A stretch of 64,000 bases of DNA. Origin: Ruegeria sp. ANG-S4. GTDB taxonomy: Bacteria > Pseudomonadota > Alphaproteobacteria > Rhodobacterales > Rhodobacteraceae. Where the stretch lies: NCBI RefSeq assembly GCF_000814005.1, contig NZ_JWLK01000004.1, positions 124,001 through 188,000 of the forward strand. Reading direction: 5' to 3'. A program made the translations under genes and the position numbers. Below, piece after piece: positions 1-9,748 of the stretch. The notes under the pieces were generated by a model. That model was not told where the DNA came from and did no database searches. It saw nothing but the letters and a program-made list of their open reading frames with translations. Each line of letters starts with the position of its first letter. Positions within the stretch are counted from its first letter, which is position 1.

Positions 1-152
1 ACGCTGTCGCCCACCAACACAAAGTCGCAATGCCCATCCATCAACCGCGCCATGGGCGTGGTGTACGCGGTCAGACTGACCAGAGGTTGGCCCCCTTTTC
101 GCGCGCGGATATCCTGTGCGTTCGGGGCCTTTTTGCGGGCTGTTGCGCTCAT
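1..152 (-). CDS. panB: 3-methyl-2-oxobutanoate hydroxymethyltransferase, N-terminal part (cut by window edge)
   Basis: Only the first 50 codons are present; the gene runs off the left edge. The reverse strand reads [13 protein letters not shown] and then a segment containing [15 protein letters not shown] and FVLVGDSV, the N-terminal barrel strand and metal-binding GDS region of PanB. The enzyme adds a hydroxymethyl group from 5,10-methylene-THF to 2-oxoisovalerate, giving ketopantoate for pantothenate and CoA. The ATG at 152-150 has a GGAGGA Shine-Dalgarno sequence about 7 nt upstream. It diverges from the ABC transporter operon. Identity is firm for such a short piece because the motif spacing fits; the rest of the protein cannot be judged. 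Confidence 0.85.
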   Translation of the reverse strand, partial: MSATARKKAPNAQDIRARKGGQPLVSLTAYTTPMARLMDGHCDFVLVGDS

Positions 153-321
153 GGCTCGCTCCTCCGAGGTTCATGTTGCAGCGCGGCATAACAGATGGGT
201 CGGGTCCATAGAAACCCCGGTTGCGCCAACATTTCCTTGATTGACCCAAGGTTTAAAGGGACATTACCAGCTGAACCACCAGCGAACCACGCGTCGAGAA
301 AACCCAAAGGGAGAGATTTCA

Positions 322-1809
322 ATGACCCAGCACCTGTTTCGGCCCTTTGTGACCGCAGTGGTCTTCGGGGCAAGTATGCTTGCATCTCAGGCGGCGGCGA
401 AATCGGACATCACCATTGCGATGCAACTTGAGCCGCCGCATCTGGATCCGACAAGTGCGGCCGCGCAGGCCATCGATTCGGTCGTCTATGCCAATATTTT
501 CGAGGGGCTTACCCGCTTTATGGGCGACGGATCGGTTGTTCCGGGCCTTGCCGAAAGTTGGGAGATTTCTGATGACGGCACCGTCTACACGTTCAAACTG
601 CGCGATGGCGTGACCTTTCACGATGGCACTTCCATGGATGCCGAAGACGTGAAGTTCAGCCTGGACCGCGCATTGGCCGAAGACAGCGCAAATGCGCAGA
701 AGGCCCTGTTCGCCGGAATCGAAAGTGTCGAAGTGGTTGATCCGCTGACCGTGAAGGTGACCTTGTCCGCACCCAACGGTAATTTTCTGTTCAACCTGGC
801 CTGGGGTGACGCGGTTATCGTCGCGCCAGAAAGCATTGAGAATATCAAGACCAACCCGGTGGGAACCGGGGCGTTTACGTTTGCCGACTGGGTGCAGGGC
901 GACAGCATCACACTCAACCGAAACCCGGATTACTGGGGCGAACAACCCGCGCTAGAGACTGCAACATTCAAGTTTATCTCGGACCCGACAGCTGCGTTTG
1001 CGGCCATGATGGCCGAGGACGTGGACGTGTTTGATATCTACCCGGCGCCTGAAAACCTGCCTCAGTTCGAGGCCGATCCGCGATTTCAGGTGCTGATCGG
1101 CTCGACCGAGGGCGAGACGATTCTGTCGACCAACAACAAGCAAGCTCCGTTTGACGATATTCTCGTTCGTCAAGCGCTGGCCCACGCCATTGACCGGCAG
1201 GCCATCATAGACGGCGCAATGTTTGGCTATGGCACACCCATCGGGACTCACTTTGCACCGCACAATCCGGCCTATGTCGATTTGACCGGCGGGTCGGCGC
1301 ATGACCCGGAAAAGGCAAAAGCTCTGCTTGCCGAAGCGGGTTATCCGGACGGGTTCGAGACGACATTGCACCTGCCGCCCCCATCCTATGCACGCCGGGG
1401 CGGCGAGATTATCGCCGCGCAGTTGGCTGATATCGGTATCAAGGCAGAGATCATCAATGTTGAATGGGCTCAATGGCTGGAATCCGTTTTCAAAGGCAAG
1501 GACTTTGGCCTGACCATCGTCAGCCATACCGAACCCATGGATATCGGGATCTACGCGCGCCCGGACTATTACTTCCAGTACGAAAGCACCGATTTTCAGG
1601 CTTTGATGGAGACGCTGAACGCGACGACTGACCCGGAGGAGCGGGCAAGACTGCTGGGTGAAGCACAGCGTCTGATAGCGAATGACTACGTGAACGGGTA
1701 CCTGTTCCAACTGGCTAAGCTGGGCGTCGCGCGGGCAGGGGTGCAGGGCTTGTGGGAAAATGCGCCAACCGCTGCAATTGACCTTTCAGCCATCAGCTGG
1801 AGCGAATAG
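322..1809 (+). CDS. ABC transporter periplasmic substrate-binding protein, peptide/nickel (family 5) type
   Basis: A 495-aa SBP_bac_5 protein. It has a signal peptide (MTQHLFRPF, hydrophobic core, cleavage near SQAAA-KSD) followed by the family features LEPPHLDPTSA, the early FEGLTRF block, DGTVYTFKLRDGVTFHDG and later EKAKALLAEAGYPDG. Such proteins bind peptides, nickel, opines or small oligosaccharides and deliver them to DppB/C-type permeases. The start at 322 is preferred over an in-frame upstream ATG at 241 because it has a GGGAGAG ribosome site and gives a proper signal peptide. It is first in an operon with the permeases at 2902 and 3846 and the ATPase at 4658. The substrate is unknown; the aldehyde dehydrogenase at the end of the operon hints at an amine- or aldehyde-yielding substrate, which is inference only. 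Confidence 0.9.
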   Translation: MTQHLFRPFVTAVVFGASMLASQAAAKSDITIAMQLEPPHLDPTSAAAQAIDSVVYANIFEGLTRFMGDGSVVPGLAESWEISDDGTVYTFKLRDGVTFHDGTSMDAEDVKFSLDRALAEDSANAQKALFAGIESVEVVDPLTVKVTLSAPNGNFLFNLAWGDAVIVAPESIENIKTNPVGTGAFTFADWVQGDSITLNRNPDYWGEQPALETATFKFISDPTAAFAAMMAEDVDVFDIYPAPENLPQFEADPRFQVLIGSTEGETILSTNNKQAPFDDILVRQALAHAIDRQAIIDGAMFGYGTPIGTHFAPHNPAYVDLTGGSAHDPEKAKALLAEAGYPDGFETTLHLPPPSYARRGGEIIAAQLADIGIKAEIINVEWAQWLESVFKGKDFGLTIVSHTEPMDIGIYARPDYYFQYESTDFQALMETLNATTDPEERARLLGEAQRLIANDYVNGYLFQLAKLGVARAGVQGLWENAPTAAIDLSAISWSE

Positions 1810-1841
1810 AACGGCGTTTCGAAGCAGCGAAGAGAGAACGG

Positions 1842-2861
1842 ATGATCAGAAACGTGATTGCGGCCCTGGCCGTGACGATCGGCTGTTTCGGCGCGACTTC
1901 GGTGCAGGCCAATTCGGACTTGCAGTCTGCCGTAGACCTTTGGTTACAAGGCGACGACCGGCAAAGTCTTCAAATGCTCGCGGATTTGGCGGCGGAAGGC
2001 GATGCCAACGCACGCCTTTTGCTGGCGCGAATCGAAACGGCTGACCTTGGGCCGTCCCCGTATCGCCAATCGCTGGATCGATCTGCGGCACGAGATCTAT
2101 TCCGTTACAAAGACTTCAGCCCGTTCGGACGGTCATGGCTGTTTGTCGAAGCACAACAAGGGAATGAGCTTGCGCAGGCTCTAATGCAGGCCAAAAGTGC
2201 CGAACCCGACCTTGAGCTGATTGATCGCCTGAACAAGTTTGGCGAGCATCAGGCGACAGATCGGCCAACGCGCATTGTTGCGCTTTACGGCGATCAGGGT
2301 CTGCGGGATGAGCTTGCCGAGGATGAAGCGGTAATGCAGGACCTTCTGCCCTATTTGGCTTATCTTTCGGGAACTTCCGAGCATCGCGGTGACGGCGTTG
2401 CCGCCTTGCGTCACATTCAGCCCAACCCGGTTGATACGGCGCAGCCCGACACCCTTGGTATGGCGGGTCTGCTGGCATTGGGTTTGGGATATGGGGACGT
2501 ATCGCCCGACAACCGCTGGCGAACCGACGTGGAAAACTGGCTGATGTCTGCGCCATCCACGAAACCGGTCGCCGACTTGTGCAAGACCCAGTGTTCGGGC
2601 CAGGCACGTGCCTGTGCCTTTGCCTTTCTGGCTGTTTCTGGCGGTTACTTCGAGGTCATCCGGTATGACAGCCCGCTGGAGACGGTGATCCCACAGGACC
2701 AGTTTCTGAACAGTCCGCGCGCACGCCTGATGGTATTGCGCCGCGCGGTGCTGGCGCGGACAGAGACAAATCAGAATTGGCTGTCCGACTCTCCGCAACT
2801 GGCGCAGATTTCAAGTTGTGCCGCGGATTTGATTCAGTCCGAACGCAGCAAGTACCGCTAG
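1842..2861 (+). CDS. Putative periplasmic protein of unknown function with Sel1-like N-terminal repeats
   Basis: A 339-aa protein with a clear signal peptide (MIRNVIAALAVTIGCFG, cleavage near VQA-NSD). Residues about 25-130 hold short helical segments of the A-x3-L-x7-A type (LADLAAEGDANARLLLARIE, then a second around WLFVEAQQGNELAQALMQA) reminiscent of Sel1/TPR repeats. The C-terminal half has a CKTQCSGQARAC cysteine cluster that could form disulphides in the periplasm. It lies between the substrate-binding protein and the permease genes, 32 nt after the former, so it is very probably co-transcribed. I do not recognise a named family. It may be an accessory factor of the importer or an unrelated passenger. 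Confidence 0.6.
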   Translation: MIRNVIAALAVTIGCFGATSVQANSDLQSAVDLWLQGDDRQSLQMLADLAAEGDANARLLLARIETADLGPSPYRQSLDRSAARDLFRYKDFSPFGRSWLFVEAQQGNELAQALMQAKSAEPDLELIDRLNKFGEHQATDRPTRIVALYGDQGLRDELAEDEAVMQDLLPYLAYLSGTSEHRGDGVAALRHIQPNPVDTAQPDTLGMAGLLALGLGYGDVSPDNRWRTDVENWLMSAPSTKPVADLCKTQCSGQARACAFAFLAVSGGYFEVIRYDSPLETVIPQDQFLNSPRARLMVLRRAVLARTETNQNWLSDSPQLAQISSCAADLIQSERSKYR

Positions 2862-2901
2862 ATGCTGGACCGGGGCATCGTGCACCCCTAACGTGCTGAC
2901 T

Positions 2902-3849
2902 ATGTTGCGCTACATGCTCAAACGCCTGATGTCGCTGGTCCTCAGTCTGGCGGTGGCGTCCGTTGTCATCTTTGCGGTGATCGAGGTTGCGCCCGGCGAC
3001 CCGGCGTCTTTCATGCTGGGTGTGAATGCGCAGCCGGATACATTGGCGGCGCTGCGCGCAGAGCTGGGTCTCGACACCTCGAAAGCGCAACGATACGTCA
3101 ATTGGATCGGTGGGATGCTGCGCGGCGATTTTGGCACATCCTACACCTATCGAACGCCGGTATCGCAGATGATCGCCGACCGCTTGTGGGTGTCCCTTCC
3201 ATTAGCGCTTTATGCGCTGATTCTATCGACACTGATTGCTTTCCCCGCCGGTATTTATGCCGCCGCGCGCCGGGGGAAACCGGGTGATCTGGCCGTAATG
3301 GGCGCAACACAGTTGGGTATCGCGGTCCCGAATTTCTGGTTCGCAATGATGCTGGTTCTGATCTTCGCCATCAACCTGCGTTGGTTCAACGCCGGCGGGT
3401 TTGCCGGCTGGGAAGATGGATTTGGGCCCGGATTGAAATCCCTGACGCTGCCGGCCATCGCGCTGGCTTTGCCGCAGGCCGCTATTCTGGCGCGTGTCAT
3501 GCGATCATCGCTGTTGGACATCCTGGGCGAGGATTTCATGCGCACCGCGCGCGCCAAGGGCCTGAACCCGCGTCAGGCGTTGTGGCGGCACGGGGTGCGT
3601 AACGCACTTATCCCGGTATTGACGATCATCGGACTGCAATTTTCCTTTCTTCTGGCGGGCTCGATCATCATCGAGCAGGTGTTCTACCTGCCCGGTCTTG
3701 GCCGGCTGGTGTTTCAGGCCATATCCGCGCGCGATCTGATTGTGGTCGAGTCGGTTGTGATGTTGCTTGTTTTTGCTGTCATCACCGTGAACTTTCTTGT
3801 CGATCTGGCCTATGCCGCCGTTGATCCAAGGTTGCGGGGCAGGACATGA
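2902..3849 (+). CDS. ABC transporter permease, DppB/OppB type
   Basis: A 315-aa inner-membrane permease. The N-terminus MLRYMLKRLMSLVLSL is typical of DppB-like subunits, with the conserved VAPGDPASF loop after TM1 and the cytoplasmic EAA loop around DFMRTARAKGLNPRQALW, which contacts the ATPase. About six membrane segments are visible. An in-frame GTG at 2893 would add three residues (MLT); neither start has a strong ribosome site and the ATG is preferred from family length. The stop overlaps the next start (ATGA at 3846-3849), indicating translational coupling to the second permease. Confidence 0.88.
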   Translation: MLRYMLKRLMSLVLSLAVASVVIFAVIEVAPGDPASFMLGVNAQPDTLAALRAELGLDTSKAQRYVNWIGGMLRGDFGTSYTYRTPVSQMIADRLWVSLPLALYALILSTLIAFPAGIYAAARRGKPGDLAVMGATQLGIAVPNFWFAMMLVLIFAINLRWFNAGGFAGWEDGFGPGLKSLTLPAIALALPQAAILARVMRSSLLDILGEDFMRTARAKGLNPRQALWRHGVRNALIPVLTIIGLQFSFLLAGSIIIEQVFYLPGLGRLVFQAISARDLIVVESVVMLLVFAVITVNFLVDLAYAAVDPRLRGRT

Positions 3850-4661
3850 CGCGCAATCTGACCCTTGGGGCGGCATTGTCGTCGCTGGTGCTTTTGGCGG
3901 CGCTGATTTCCTTTGTATGGACGCCATATGACCATACGTCGCTGGACATTCCCAACAAGTTGCAGTCGCCGAACGGGCAGCATTGGTTTGGCACGGATCA
4001 CTTTGGTCGCGACATGCTCTCGATGATTATGGTCGGCGCGCGCACGTCCATTGCCGTCGCGCTTGTCGCCGTTGGCATCGGAATGGCCTTGGGTGTTCCG
4101 TTGGGCCTGACCGCAGCAGCGCGCAAGGGGTCCTGGCTGGACGAGATGATCATGCGGGGCAACGATCTTGTCTTTGCGTTTCCGTCCCTTGTCATTGCCA
4201 TATTGATCACCGCCGTTTTTGGCGCAGGTGCGATCAACGCGATTATCGCGATCGGCATATTCAACATCCCGGTGTTTGCCCGCATCACACGTGGTGCGGC
4301 GCTGTCGCTGTGGGAACGCGAGTTTATTCTAGCTGCGCGCGTCTCGGGCAAGGGCGCAGCCCGCATATCCGCCGAGCATATTCTACCCAACGTGGCAAAC
4401 CTGTTGATTGTTCAGGGCACGATACAGTTCTCGCTGGGTATTCTTGCCGAGGCTGGTCTGAGCTATGTCGGGCTTGGTGCGCAGCCACCAACGCCCAGCT
4501 GGGGTCGCATGCTAGCCGATGCGCAGACAATGGTTAGTTTTGCCCCGCATTTGGCTCTGATTCCCGGTTTGGCGATCATCGTGACGGTGCTGGGGTTGAA
4601 CCTGTTGGGGGACGGGTTGCGCGATTGGTTGGACCCCAGGATCAGGGTGGCCCGCGTATGA
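3846..4661 (+). CDS. ABC transporter permease, DppC/OppC type
   Basis: A 271-aa second permease subunit. It has one N-terminal membrane segment, then HWFGTDHFGRDMLSMIMVGAR, the DppC signature (GTDxxGRD) that precedes the core membrane domain, and an EAA loop around REFILAARVSGKGAARISAEH. It forms a heterodimeric channel with the product of the preceding gene. The start ATG overlaps the previous stop and its own stop overlaps the ATPase start (ATGA at 4658-4661), so the three genes are translated as a coupled unit. Confidence 0.9.
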   Translation: MTRNLTLGAALSSLVLLAALISFVWTPYDHTSLDIPNKLQSPNGQHWFGTDHFGRDMLSMIMVGARTSIAVALVAVGIGMALGVPLGLTAAARKGSWLDEMIMRGNDLVFAFPSLVIAILITAVFGAGAINAIIAIGIFNIPVFARITRGAALSLWEREFILAARVSGKGAARISAEHILPNVANLLIVQGTIQFSLGILAEAGLSYVGLGAQPPTPSWGRMLADAQTMVSFAPHLALIPGLAIIVTVLGLNLLGDGLRDWLDPRIRVARV

Positions 4662-6280
4662 GCCTATTGCTGATAGAAAACCTGTCGGTGGTGATTCACG
4701 ATCAACCTATCCTGGATCACGTCGACCTATCCATCGCGCCCGGTCAGATTGTGGCGGTGACTGGCGAAAGCGGTTCGGGAAAATCAATGACTGCGCTTGC
4801 CGCGATGCAATTGTTGCCGAACGGGGCAGTTTGCCAAGGGTCCATCCAATTGGATGGACAAGAGATGCTGGACCAGTCCGAGGCGGAGTTGTGTGCCTTG
4901 CGCGGCGCGTCGGTGGGCATGGTGTTTCAGGAGCCGATGACCGCCCTTAATCCGGTCAGGACAATCGGAGATCAGGTTATGGAGACCATCCTGATCCACA
5001 AGGCGATGTCACCGGCGCAGGCGCGGAGCAGGGCGCAAGAGGTCCTCAGCCGGGTCGGCTTGCCGTCAGATCGGTTTCCAATGTCGCGCTATCCACACGA
5101 ACTGTCAGGCGGTCAGCGTCAACGCGTTGTGATCGCCATGGCGATTGCACTGCGGCCAAGGCTTTTGATTGCGGATGAACCGACCACGGCGCTGGACGTA
5201 ACGACCCAGGCGCAGATCCTGCGGCTGCTCCGCGATCTTGTGACCGAATACGGCATGGGGCTTCTGATGATCACGCACGATCTGGCGGTGGTGGGCGAAA
5301 TGGCGGACGACATCGTCGTCATGCGAAAGGGAAAAGTGGTCGAATCCGGCAAGACGCAGCACTTGCTCCGCCACATGCGGCATCCCTATACACGAATGCT
5401 GTTCGAAGCCTCAGGTCATCAGGTGGCGCTTCCTGAACCGCCACCGCCGCAAGCTTTGCTTGAGGTCAAAAATGTCGTGCGGGAATATACCTTGCCCCGC
5501 AAGCGTCTGTTCGACCCCCCTGGGCGACACCGTGCCGTCGACGACGTTACCTTTACGTTGAGCCGTGGAGAACGTCTGGGATTGGTCGGGGAATCCGGGT
5601 GTGGAAAATCGACCCTAACACGGGCAATCCTTGGCCTTGAGAACATTCAAGGCGGGCAGATATCGCTCGGCGGGCAATCGGTTTTTGCAGTCAAAAAAAC
5701 GAATATGGCAGTTCGCCGCAAGATGCAGGTTGTGTTTCAGGACCCGTTCGGCAGCTTTAACCCGCGGCACCGCGTTGCACGTCTGATCACGGAACCCTTC
5801 CACCTTCTCGAGGTCCCGCCCGCGGGCTCGGAAAAGCAGGACCGGATCGCCGAAATGCTGACGGCTGTTGGTTTGTCCCCCGATGATGCCAACAAATACA
5901 TCCATGAATTCTCGGGCGGTCAACGCCAGCGCATCGCAATTGCACGCGCCCTTATCATCAAGCCCGAGCTGATCCTGTTCGACGAGGCCGTGTCGGCCCT
6001 TGATGTCTCGGTCCGGGCTCAGATACTCGATTTGCTGGCGGACCTGTGCGCCGCCTACGGGTTGACCTATTTGTTCATCAGCCACGATCTGAGCGTCGTG
6101 CGGACGATTACAGATCGGGTTATGGTGATGAAGGCGGGACGGATCGTGGAACAAGGTGAAACCGAACGCGTATTTTCCGATCCGCAACACCCCTACACGC
6201 GTGATTTGATCGCTGCCGCCCCGCGTTTACCCGCAATGGATGTGAGCGCATCGGTCGCCAGCCCATTGTTAGAGTCTTGA
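4658..6280 (+). CDS. ABC transporter ATP-binding protein, fused double-ATPase (DppD-DppF type)
   Basis: A 540-aa protein with two complete ABC domains in tandem. The first has Walker A GESGSGKS near residue 36, signature LSGGQRQR and Walker [13 protein letters not shown]. The second starts near residue 270 with Walker A GESGCGKS, signature FSGGQRQR and [11 protein letters not shown]. Each is followed by the C-terminal HPYTR motif of oligopeptide transporter ATPases. This fused layout, as in GsiA and YejF, supplies both nucleotide-binding sites for the permease pair. The start at 4658 ([12 protein letters not shown]) is chosen over 4625 because it overlaps the upstream stop and fits the family N-terminus. 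Confidence 0.92.
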   Translation: MSLLLIENLSVVIHDQPILDHVDLSIAPGQIVAVTGESGSGKSMTALAAMQLLPNGAVCQGSIQLDGQEMLDQSEAELCALRGASVGMVFQEPMTALNPVRTIGDQVMETILIHKAMSPAQARSRAQEVLSRVGLPSDRFPMSRYPHELSGGQRQRVVIAMAIALRPRLLIADEPTTALDVTTQAQILRLLRDLVTEYGMGLLMITHDLAVVGEMADDIVVMRKGKVVESGKTQHLLRHMRHPYTRMLFEASGHQVALPEPPPPQALLEVKNVVREYTLPRKRLFDPPGRHRAVDDVTFTLSRGERLGLVGESGCGKSTLTRAILGLENIQGGQISLGGQSVFAVKKTNMAVRRKMQVVFQDPFGSFNPRHRVARLITEPFHLLEVPPAGSEKQDRIAEMLTAVGLSPDDANKYIHEFSGGQRQRIAIARALIIKPELILFDEAVSALDVSVRAQILDLLADLCAAYGLTYLFISHDLSVVRTITDRVMVMKAGRIVEQGETERVFSDPQHPYTRDLIAAAPRLPAMDVSASVASPLLES

Positions 6281-6293
6281 ACAGGAGATGCCC

Positions 6294-7745
6294 GTGACCC
6301 AATCCCTATGGTTCGATCCAAGCCTGACACTTGTCGCAGGCGAATGGCGTCCAGCGGTATCAGGACAGACGCTGACACTCATCAACCCCTCAGACGGGTC
6401 CGAAATCTGCCAGATCGCGCGCGGGGATTCGGCGGATATAGACGCGGCCATTCATGCGGCGCGGGCAGCACAGGACGGAGATTGGGGCCGGATGCCGGCG
6501 TTTGAGCGTGGCCGAATTCTGTCGCGTCTCGGCCAGCTTGTTCTGGGGCGGGTGGACGATCTTGCGCAGCTGGAAGCGATGGATGTGGGCAAGCCATTGA
6601 CGCAGGCACGTGCGGATGCGCTGGCGTTGGCGCGGTATTGCGAATTCTATGGCGGCGCGGCGGACAAGGTTATGGGTCAAACGATCCCCTACCTGGACGG
6701 TTACACGGTTTATACCATGCGCGAGCCGCATGGCGTGACTGGCCATATCGTGCCGTGGAATTACCCGATGCAGATAATCGGCCGTTCGGTTGGCGCGGCC
6801 CTGGCGATGGGCAATGCCTGCGTGTTGAAACCGGCTGAAGAGGCCTGCCTGACAGCTCTGGCGTTTGCCGAGCTTGCGACAGAGGCCGGATTGCCCGCTG
6901 GCGCATTGAACGTGGTGCCCGGGCTGGGTGCCGAGGCCGGCGCAGCGTTGTCATCTCATCCGGGGGTCGACCACATCTCGTTCACTGGTTCGGTCGCCAC
7001 CGGTGCCTTGGTGCAGCAGGCGGCGGGTCGCAATGTGGTTCCGGTGACGCTGGAGCTGGGCGGCAAGTCGCCGCAACTGGTGTTTGACGATGCCGATCTC
7101 GACGCGGCGCTGCCTTTTCTGATCAATGCGGGCATTCAGAACGCGGGCCAGACCTGTTCGGCGTCGTCTCGCATTCTGGTGCAACGCGGCATCTACGAAC
7201 ATGTCAGGGCCCTGATGGCAGAGGCTTACGGGCGTTTGACAGTCGGCCCTGCCCTGCAGGATCTGCGAGTTGGTCCACTGATTTCGGATCGTCAGAAGCA
7301 GATCGTCAACGGATTTCTTGCAAAAGGAGAAGACCTGACGATTGTGGCGCAAGGTCAGATTTTGGCGGATGCGCCTGCGGATGGCGCTTACGTACAACCC
7401 ACGCTATTTGGCGATGTGCCACCGGATCATGATCTGGCCCGAGATGAAATCTTTGGCCCTGTTCAGGTTTTGATCCCGTTTGAGACCGAAGAAGAGGCTC
7501 TAACCATAGCGAACAGTACTGAATACGGGCTGGTCGCCAGTATCTGGACACGCGATGGAGGTCGTCAGATGCGATTGGCGAAAAGGCTTCGGTCCGGGCA
7601 GGTGTTCATCAACAATTACGGCGCAGGGGGCGGCGTGGAACTGCCTTTTGGCGGCGTCGGAAAGTCCGGGCATGGGCGCGAAAAGGGATTCGAAGCGCTC
7701 TACGGCTTTTCCGAGCTCAAAACGGTTGCGGCCTATCACGGCTGA
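6294..7745 (+). CDS. NAD(P)-dependent aldehyde dehydrogenase
   Basis: A 483-aa ALDH-superfamily enzyme. It shows the cofactor-binding segment around GHIVPWNYPMQI, the FTGSVATG loop, the catalytic glutamate in VTLELGGKSPQLVF, the catalytic cysteine in NAGQTCSASSRILV and the C-terminal LPFGGVGKSGHGREKG. It oxidises an aldehyde to its acid; the sequence resembles betaine- or aminoaldehyde-type enzymes but the substrate cannot be set from sequence. The AGGAG at 6283-6287 sits directly against an ATG at 6288 but 6 nt from the GTG at 6294, so GTG is taken as the start. It follows the ABC ATPase by 13 nt and is the last gene of the transporter operon. Confidence 0.9.
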   Translation: MTQSLWFDPSLTLVAGEWRPAVSGQTLTLINPSDGSEICQIARGDSADIDAAIHAARAAQDGDWGRMPAFERGRILSRLGQLVLGRVDDLAQLEAMDVGKPLTQARADALALARYCEFYGGAADKVMGQTIPYLDGYTVYTMREPHGVTGHIVPWNYPMQIIGRSVGAALAMGNACVLKPAEEACLTALAFAELATEAGLPAGALNVVPGLGAEAGAALSSHPGVDHISFTGSVATGALVQQAAGRNVVPVTLELGGKSPQLVFDDADLDAALPFLINAGIQNAGQTCSASSRILVQRGIYEHVRALMAEAYGRLTVGPALQDLRVGPLISDRQKQIVNGFLAKGEDLTIVAQGQILADAPADGAYVQPTLFGDVPPDHDLARDEIFGPVQVLIPFETEEEALTIANSTEYGLVASIWTRDGGRQMRLAKRLRSGQVFINNYGAGGGVELPFGGVGKSGHGREKGFEALYGFSELKTVAAYHG

Positions 7746-7748
7746 ACG

Positions 7749-9041
7749 TCAGACGATGACCTCAATCGCTTTTTGCGCGCCAACGCCGAAGACCCGTTTG
7801 TAGCGGGTGATCTGATCTGGCGGGCCCATCGCTTTTTCCGGGTTGTCCGACAGTTTGACCGTTGGATGGCCATTGGCCGAAATGGCTTTGCACACGAGCG
7901 AGAAGGGGGCGAGGGAATCGCCAGGCACAAGTCCGCGGAAGTCGTTGGTCAGCAGTGTGCCCCAACCGAATGACACGTTGGTTCGGGTAGCGAACTGCGC
8001 GTGAAGCTCCTGAATTTTTTCCACGTCCAAACCATCCGAAAAGATGATCCGTTTTTCCTGAGGGTCCTCGCCACGCGATTTCCACCAGTCGATTGCGATT
8101 TCGGCCGCCGCAGCGGGATCGCCGCTGTCAATGCGAATGCCGGTCCAACCCGCCAGCCAGTCCGGGGCGTGGTCCAAGAACCCTTTTGTGCCGTAGGTGT
8201 CGGGCAGAATGATGCGCAGATTGCCATCATGTTCTTCGTGCCAGTCACTTAGAACGTCATAAGGCGCCTGCGCCAATTCTGCGTCTGTTGACGCCAAGGC
8301 AGAATAAACCATCGGCAATTCATGCGCGTTGGTCCCGATCGCTTCAACCTCGCGTCTCATCGCGATCAGGCAGTTCGAGGTACCGGTAAAGGACTCGCCC
8401 AGCCCTTCGATCATGGCCTGAACGCACCAGTCTTGCCACAAAAAGGAATGACGTCGCCGTGTTCCGAAATCGGCTATTCCCAAACCGTCGATCTGGCGCA
8501 ACTTTTCGATTTTCTCCCAGACGCGCGTCATGGCGCGTGCATAAAGCACCTGCAGCTCGAACCTGCGCATGCCGTTCAAAACGGCGCGCGACCGCAATTC
8601 CATCAACACGGCAAGGGCCGGGATTTCCCACAGCATTACCTCGTGCCATTTGCCTTCGAAGGTCAACTCGTATTGATCGCCCTTGCGTTCCAGATGGTAG
8701 GCCGGCAGGCGCAGGTCTTCGAACCACTCCATGAAATCCGAGCGGAACATCTGGCGTTTTCCGTAAAACGTATTACCCCGCAGCCAGGTGCTTTCCCCGC
8801 GGCTGAGGCCGAGCGATCGGATGTGATCTAACTGCTCACGCAATTCGCCCTCATCTATCAGTTGGGCCAATGGAACATGATTCGAGCGGTTGATCAGCGA
8901 GAAGGTGACATCCGTTTGGGGCTTATTTCGAAACACTGATTGACACATCAGAAGTTTGTAGAAGTCGGTGTCGATCAAAGACCGGACAATCGGGTCAATC
9001 TTCCATTTGTGATTGTAGACACGCGTTGCAATGTCGACCAT
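7749..9041 (-). CDS. pncB: Nicotinate phosphoribosyltransferase
   Basis: A 430-aa enzyme that converts nicotinate and PRPP to nicotinate mononucleotide, the entry step of NAD salvage. Diagnostic segments are SLIDTDFYKLLMCQSVF near the N-terminus, ADFGTRRRHSFLWQDW with the histidine region that is phosphorylated in this family, and GIRIDSGDP in the phosphate-binding part. The ATG at 9041 has AGGAG 6 nt upstream; a TTG at 9056 in the same frame is less likely. It converges on the aldehyde dehydrogenase with only 3 nt between the stops. The partner enzyme PncA is encoded nearby on the same strand at 9749. Confidence 0.93.
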   Translation of the reverse strand: MVDIATRVYNHKWKIDPIVRSLIDTDFYKLLMCQSVFRNKPQTDVTFSLINRSNHVPLAQLIDEGELREQLDHIRSLGLSRGESTWLRGNTFYGKRQMFRSDFMEWFEDLRLPAYHLERKGDQYELTFEGKWHEVMLWEIPALAVLMELRSRAVLNGMRRFELQVLYARAMTRVWEKIEKLRQIDGLGIADFGTRRRHSFLWQDWCVQAMIEGLGESFTGTSNCLIAMRREVEAIGTNAHELPMVYSALASTDAELAQAPYDVLSDWHEEHDGNLRIILPDTYGTKGFLDHAPDWLAGWTGIRIDSGDPAAAAEIAIDWWKSRGEDPQEKRIIFSDGLDVEKIQELHAQFATRTNVSFGWGTLLTNDFRGLVPGDSLAPFSLVCKAISANGHPTVKLSDNPEKAMGPPDQITRYKRVFGVGAQKAIEVIV

Positions 9042-9205
9042 GGGAAGCTCCTGCAATTTCCGCTGTTAGATCAATCGACGGGGTGAATGGCAAGAGTCGC
9101 CGATCTGATGACAATGACAAGGTCAAGTCACATTACCGGCAAATTATGAGTACTCTTCGCACGTTAGCGAAGGGGTGGGGATGGTTAGAAGGTTCAAGTT
9201 GGTGA

Positions 9206-9745
9206 ATGGGTCTGGAATACGACTTTGATATTGTGGCAGTCGCACAAGACGCGATTGACCCCGAACATGCCAAGACGGCGGTGACTGGTGCACCTGCCGT
9301 ACGTGCGCAATTTCGGGACATAAAAACTGCGGACGCGCTGCGGGGGGCGTCGCCAAAAATCCGGCGAATATTTACCGAGTCTGGTTTCAGTCTGGACACG
9401 GGTGAAGGCGGTTCTCCGAACGGATTTTATGCTCCGGCCGAAGAAGAGGACCGGCACCGCATTCTACGCAGGTTGTTTGCGAATATCCGAAACATGGGCG
9501 TTCAGGGCGAATACTGTGGCGAGTTTGATTTCTGGCAGTTCCTGAACCATGTCAGGGCGGCACAACCGGGCACCGGGCCGAGGCAGGTCGAGAAAGCGCG
9601 ACCGATGCAACGCCGTCGCCCGCCGACAGAGCCGTCTCGCCCCAATCGGCAAACGGTGCCGGGGCGGATCGGTTTCGCCCTTGGTCTTGCCGTGATCGTG
9701 TTTGTCGCGTTGAAGTATCTGGCCGAACAGGGCGCAACGCCCTGA
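9206..9745 (+). CDS. Hypothetical protein with a C-terminal membrane anchor
   Basis: A 179-aa protein of no family I can name. Residues 1-120 are soluble and charged, with FDFWQFLNHVRAAQPG near the end of that part. Residues about 125-150 are basic and proline-rich (QRRRPPTEPSRPNRQ). One hydrophobic helix follows (IGFALGLAVIVFVALKYL) and the protein ends seven residues later, so it looks tail-anchored with the N-terminal part in the cytoplasm. It lies between pncB and pncA on the opposite strand, stopping 3 nt before the pncA stop. The ribosome site is weak. A role in NAD metabolism is suggested only by position. Confidence 0.6.
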   Translation: MGLEYDFDIVAVAQDAIDPEHAKTAVTGAPAVRAQFRDIKTADALRGASPKIRRIFTESGFSLDTGEGGSPNGFYAPAEEEDRHRILRRLFANIRNMGVQGEYCGEFDFWQFLNHVRAAQPGTGPRQVEKARPMQRRRPPTEPSRPNRQTVPGRIGFALGLAVIVFVALKYLAEQGATP

Positions 9746-9748
9746 GGT

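Noticed and set aside
241..321. N-terminal extension of the substrate-binding protein
   Set aside because: It would place about 27 polar residues before a normal signal peptide, and the inner ATG has a good ribosome site.
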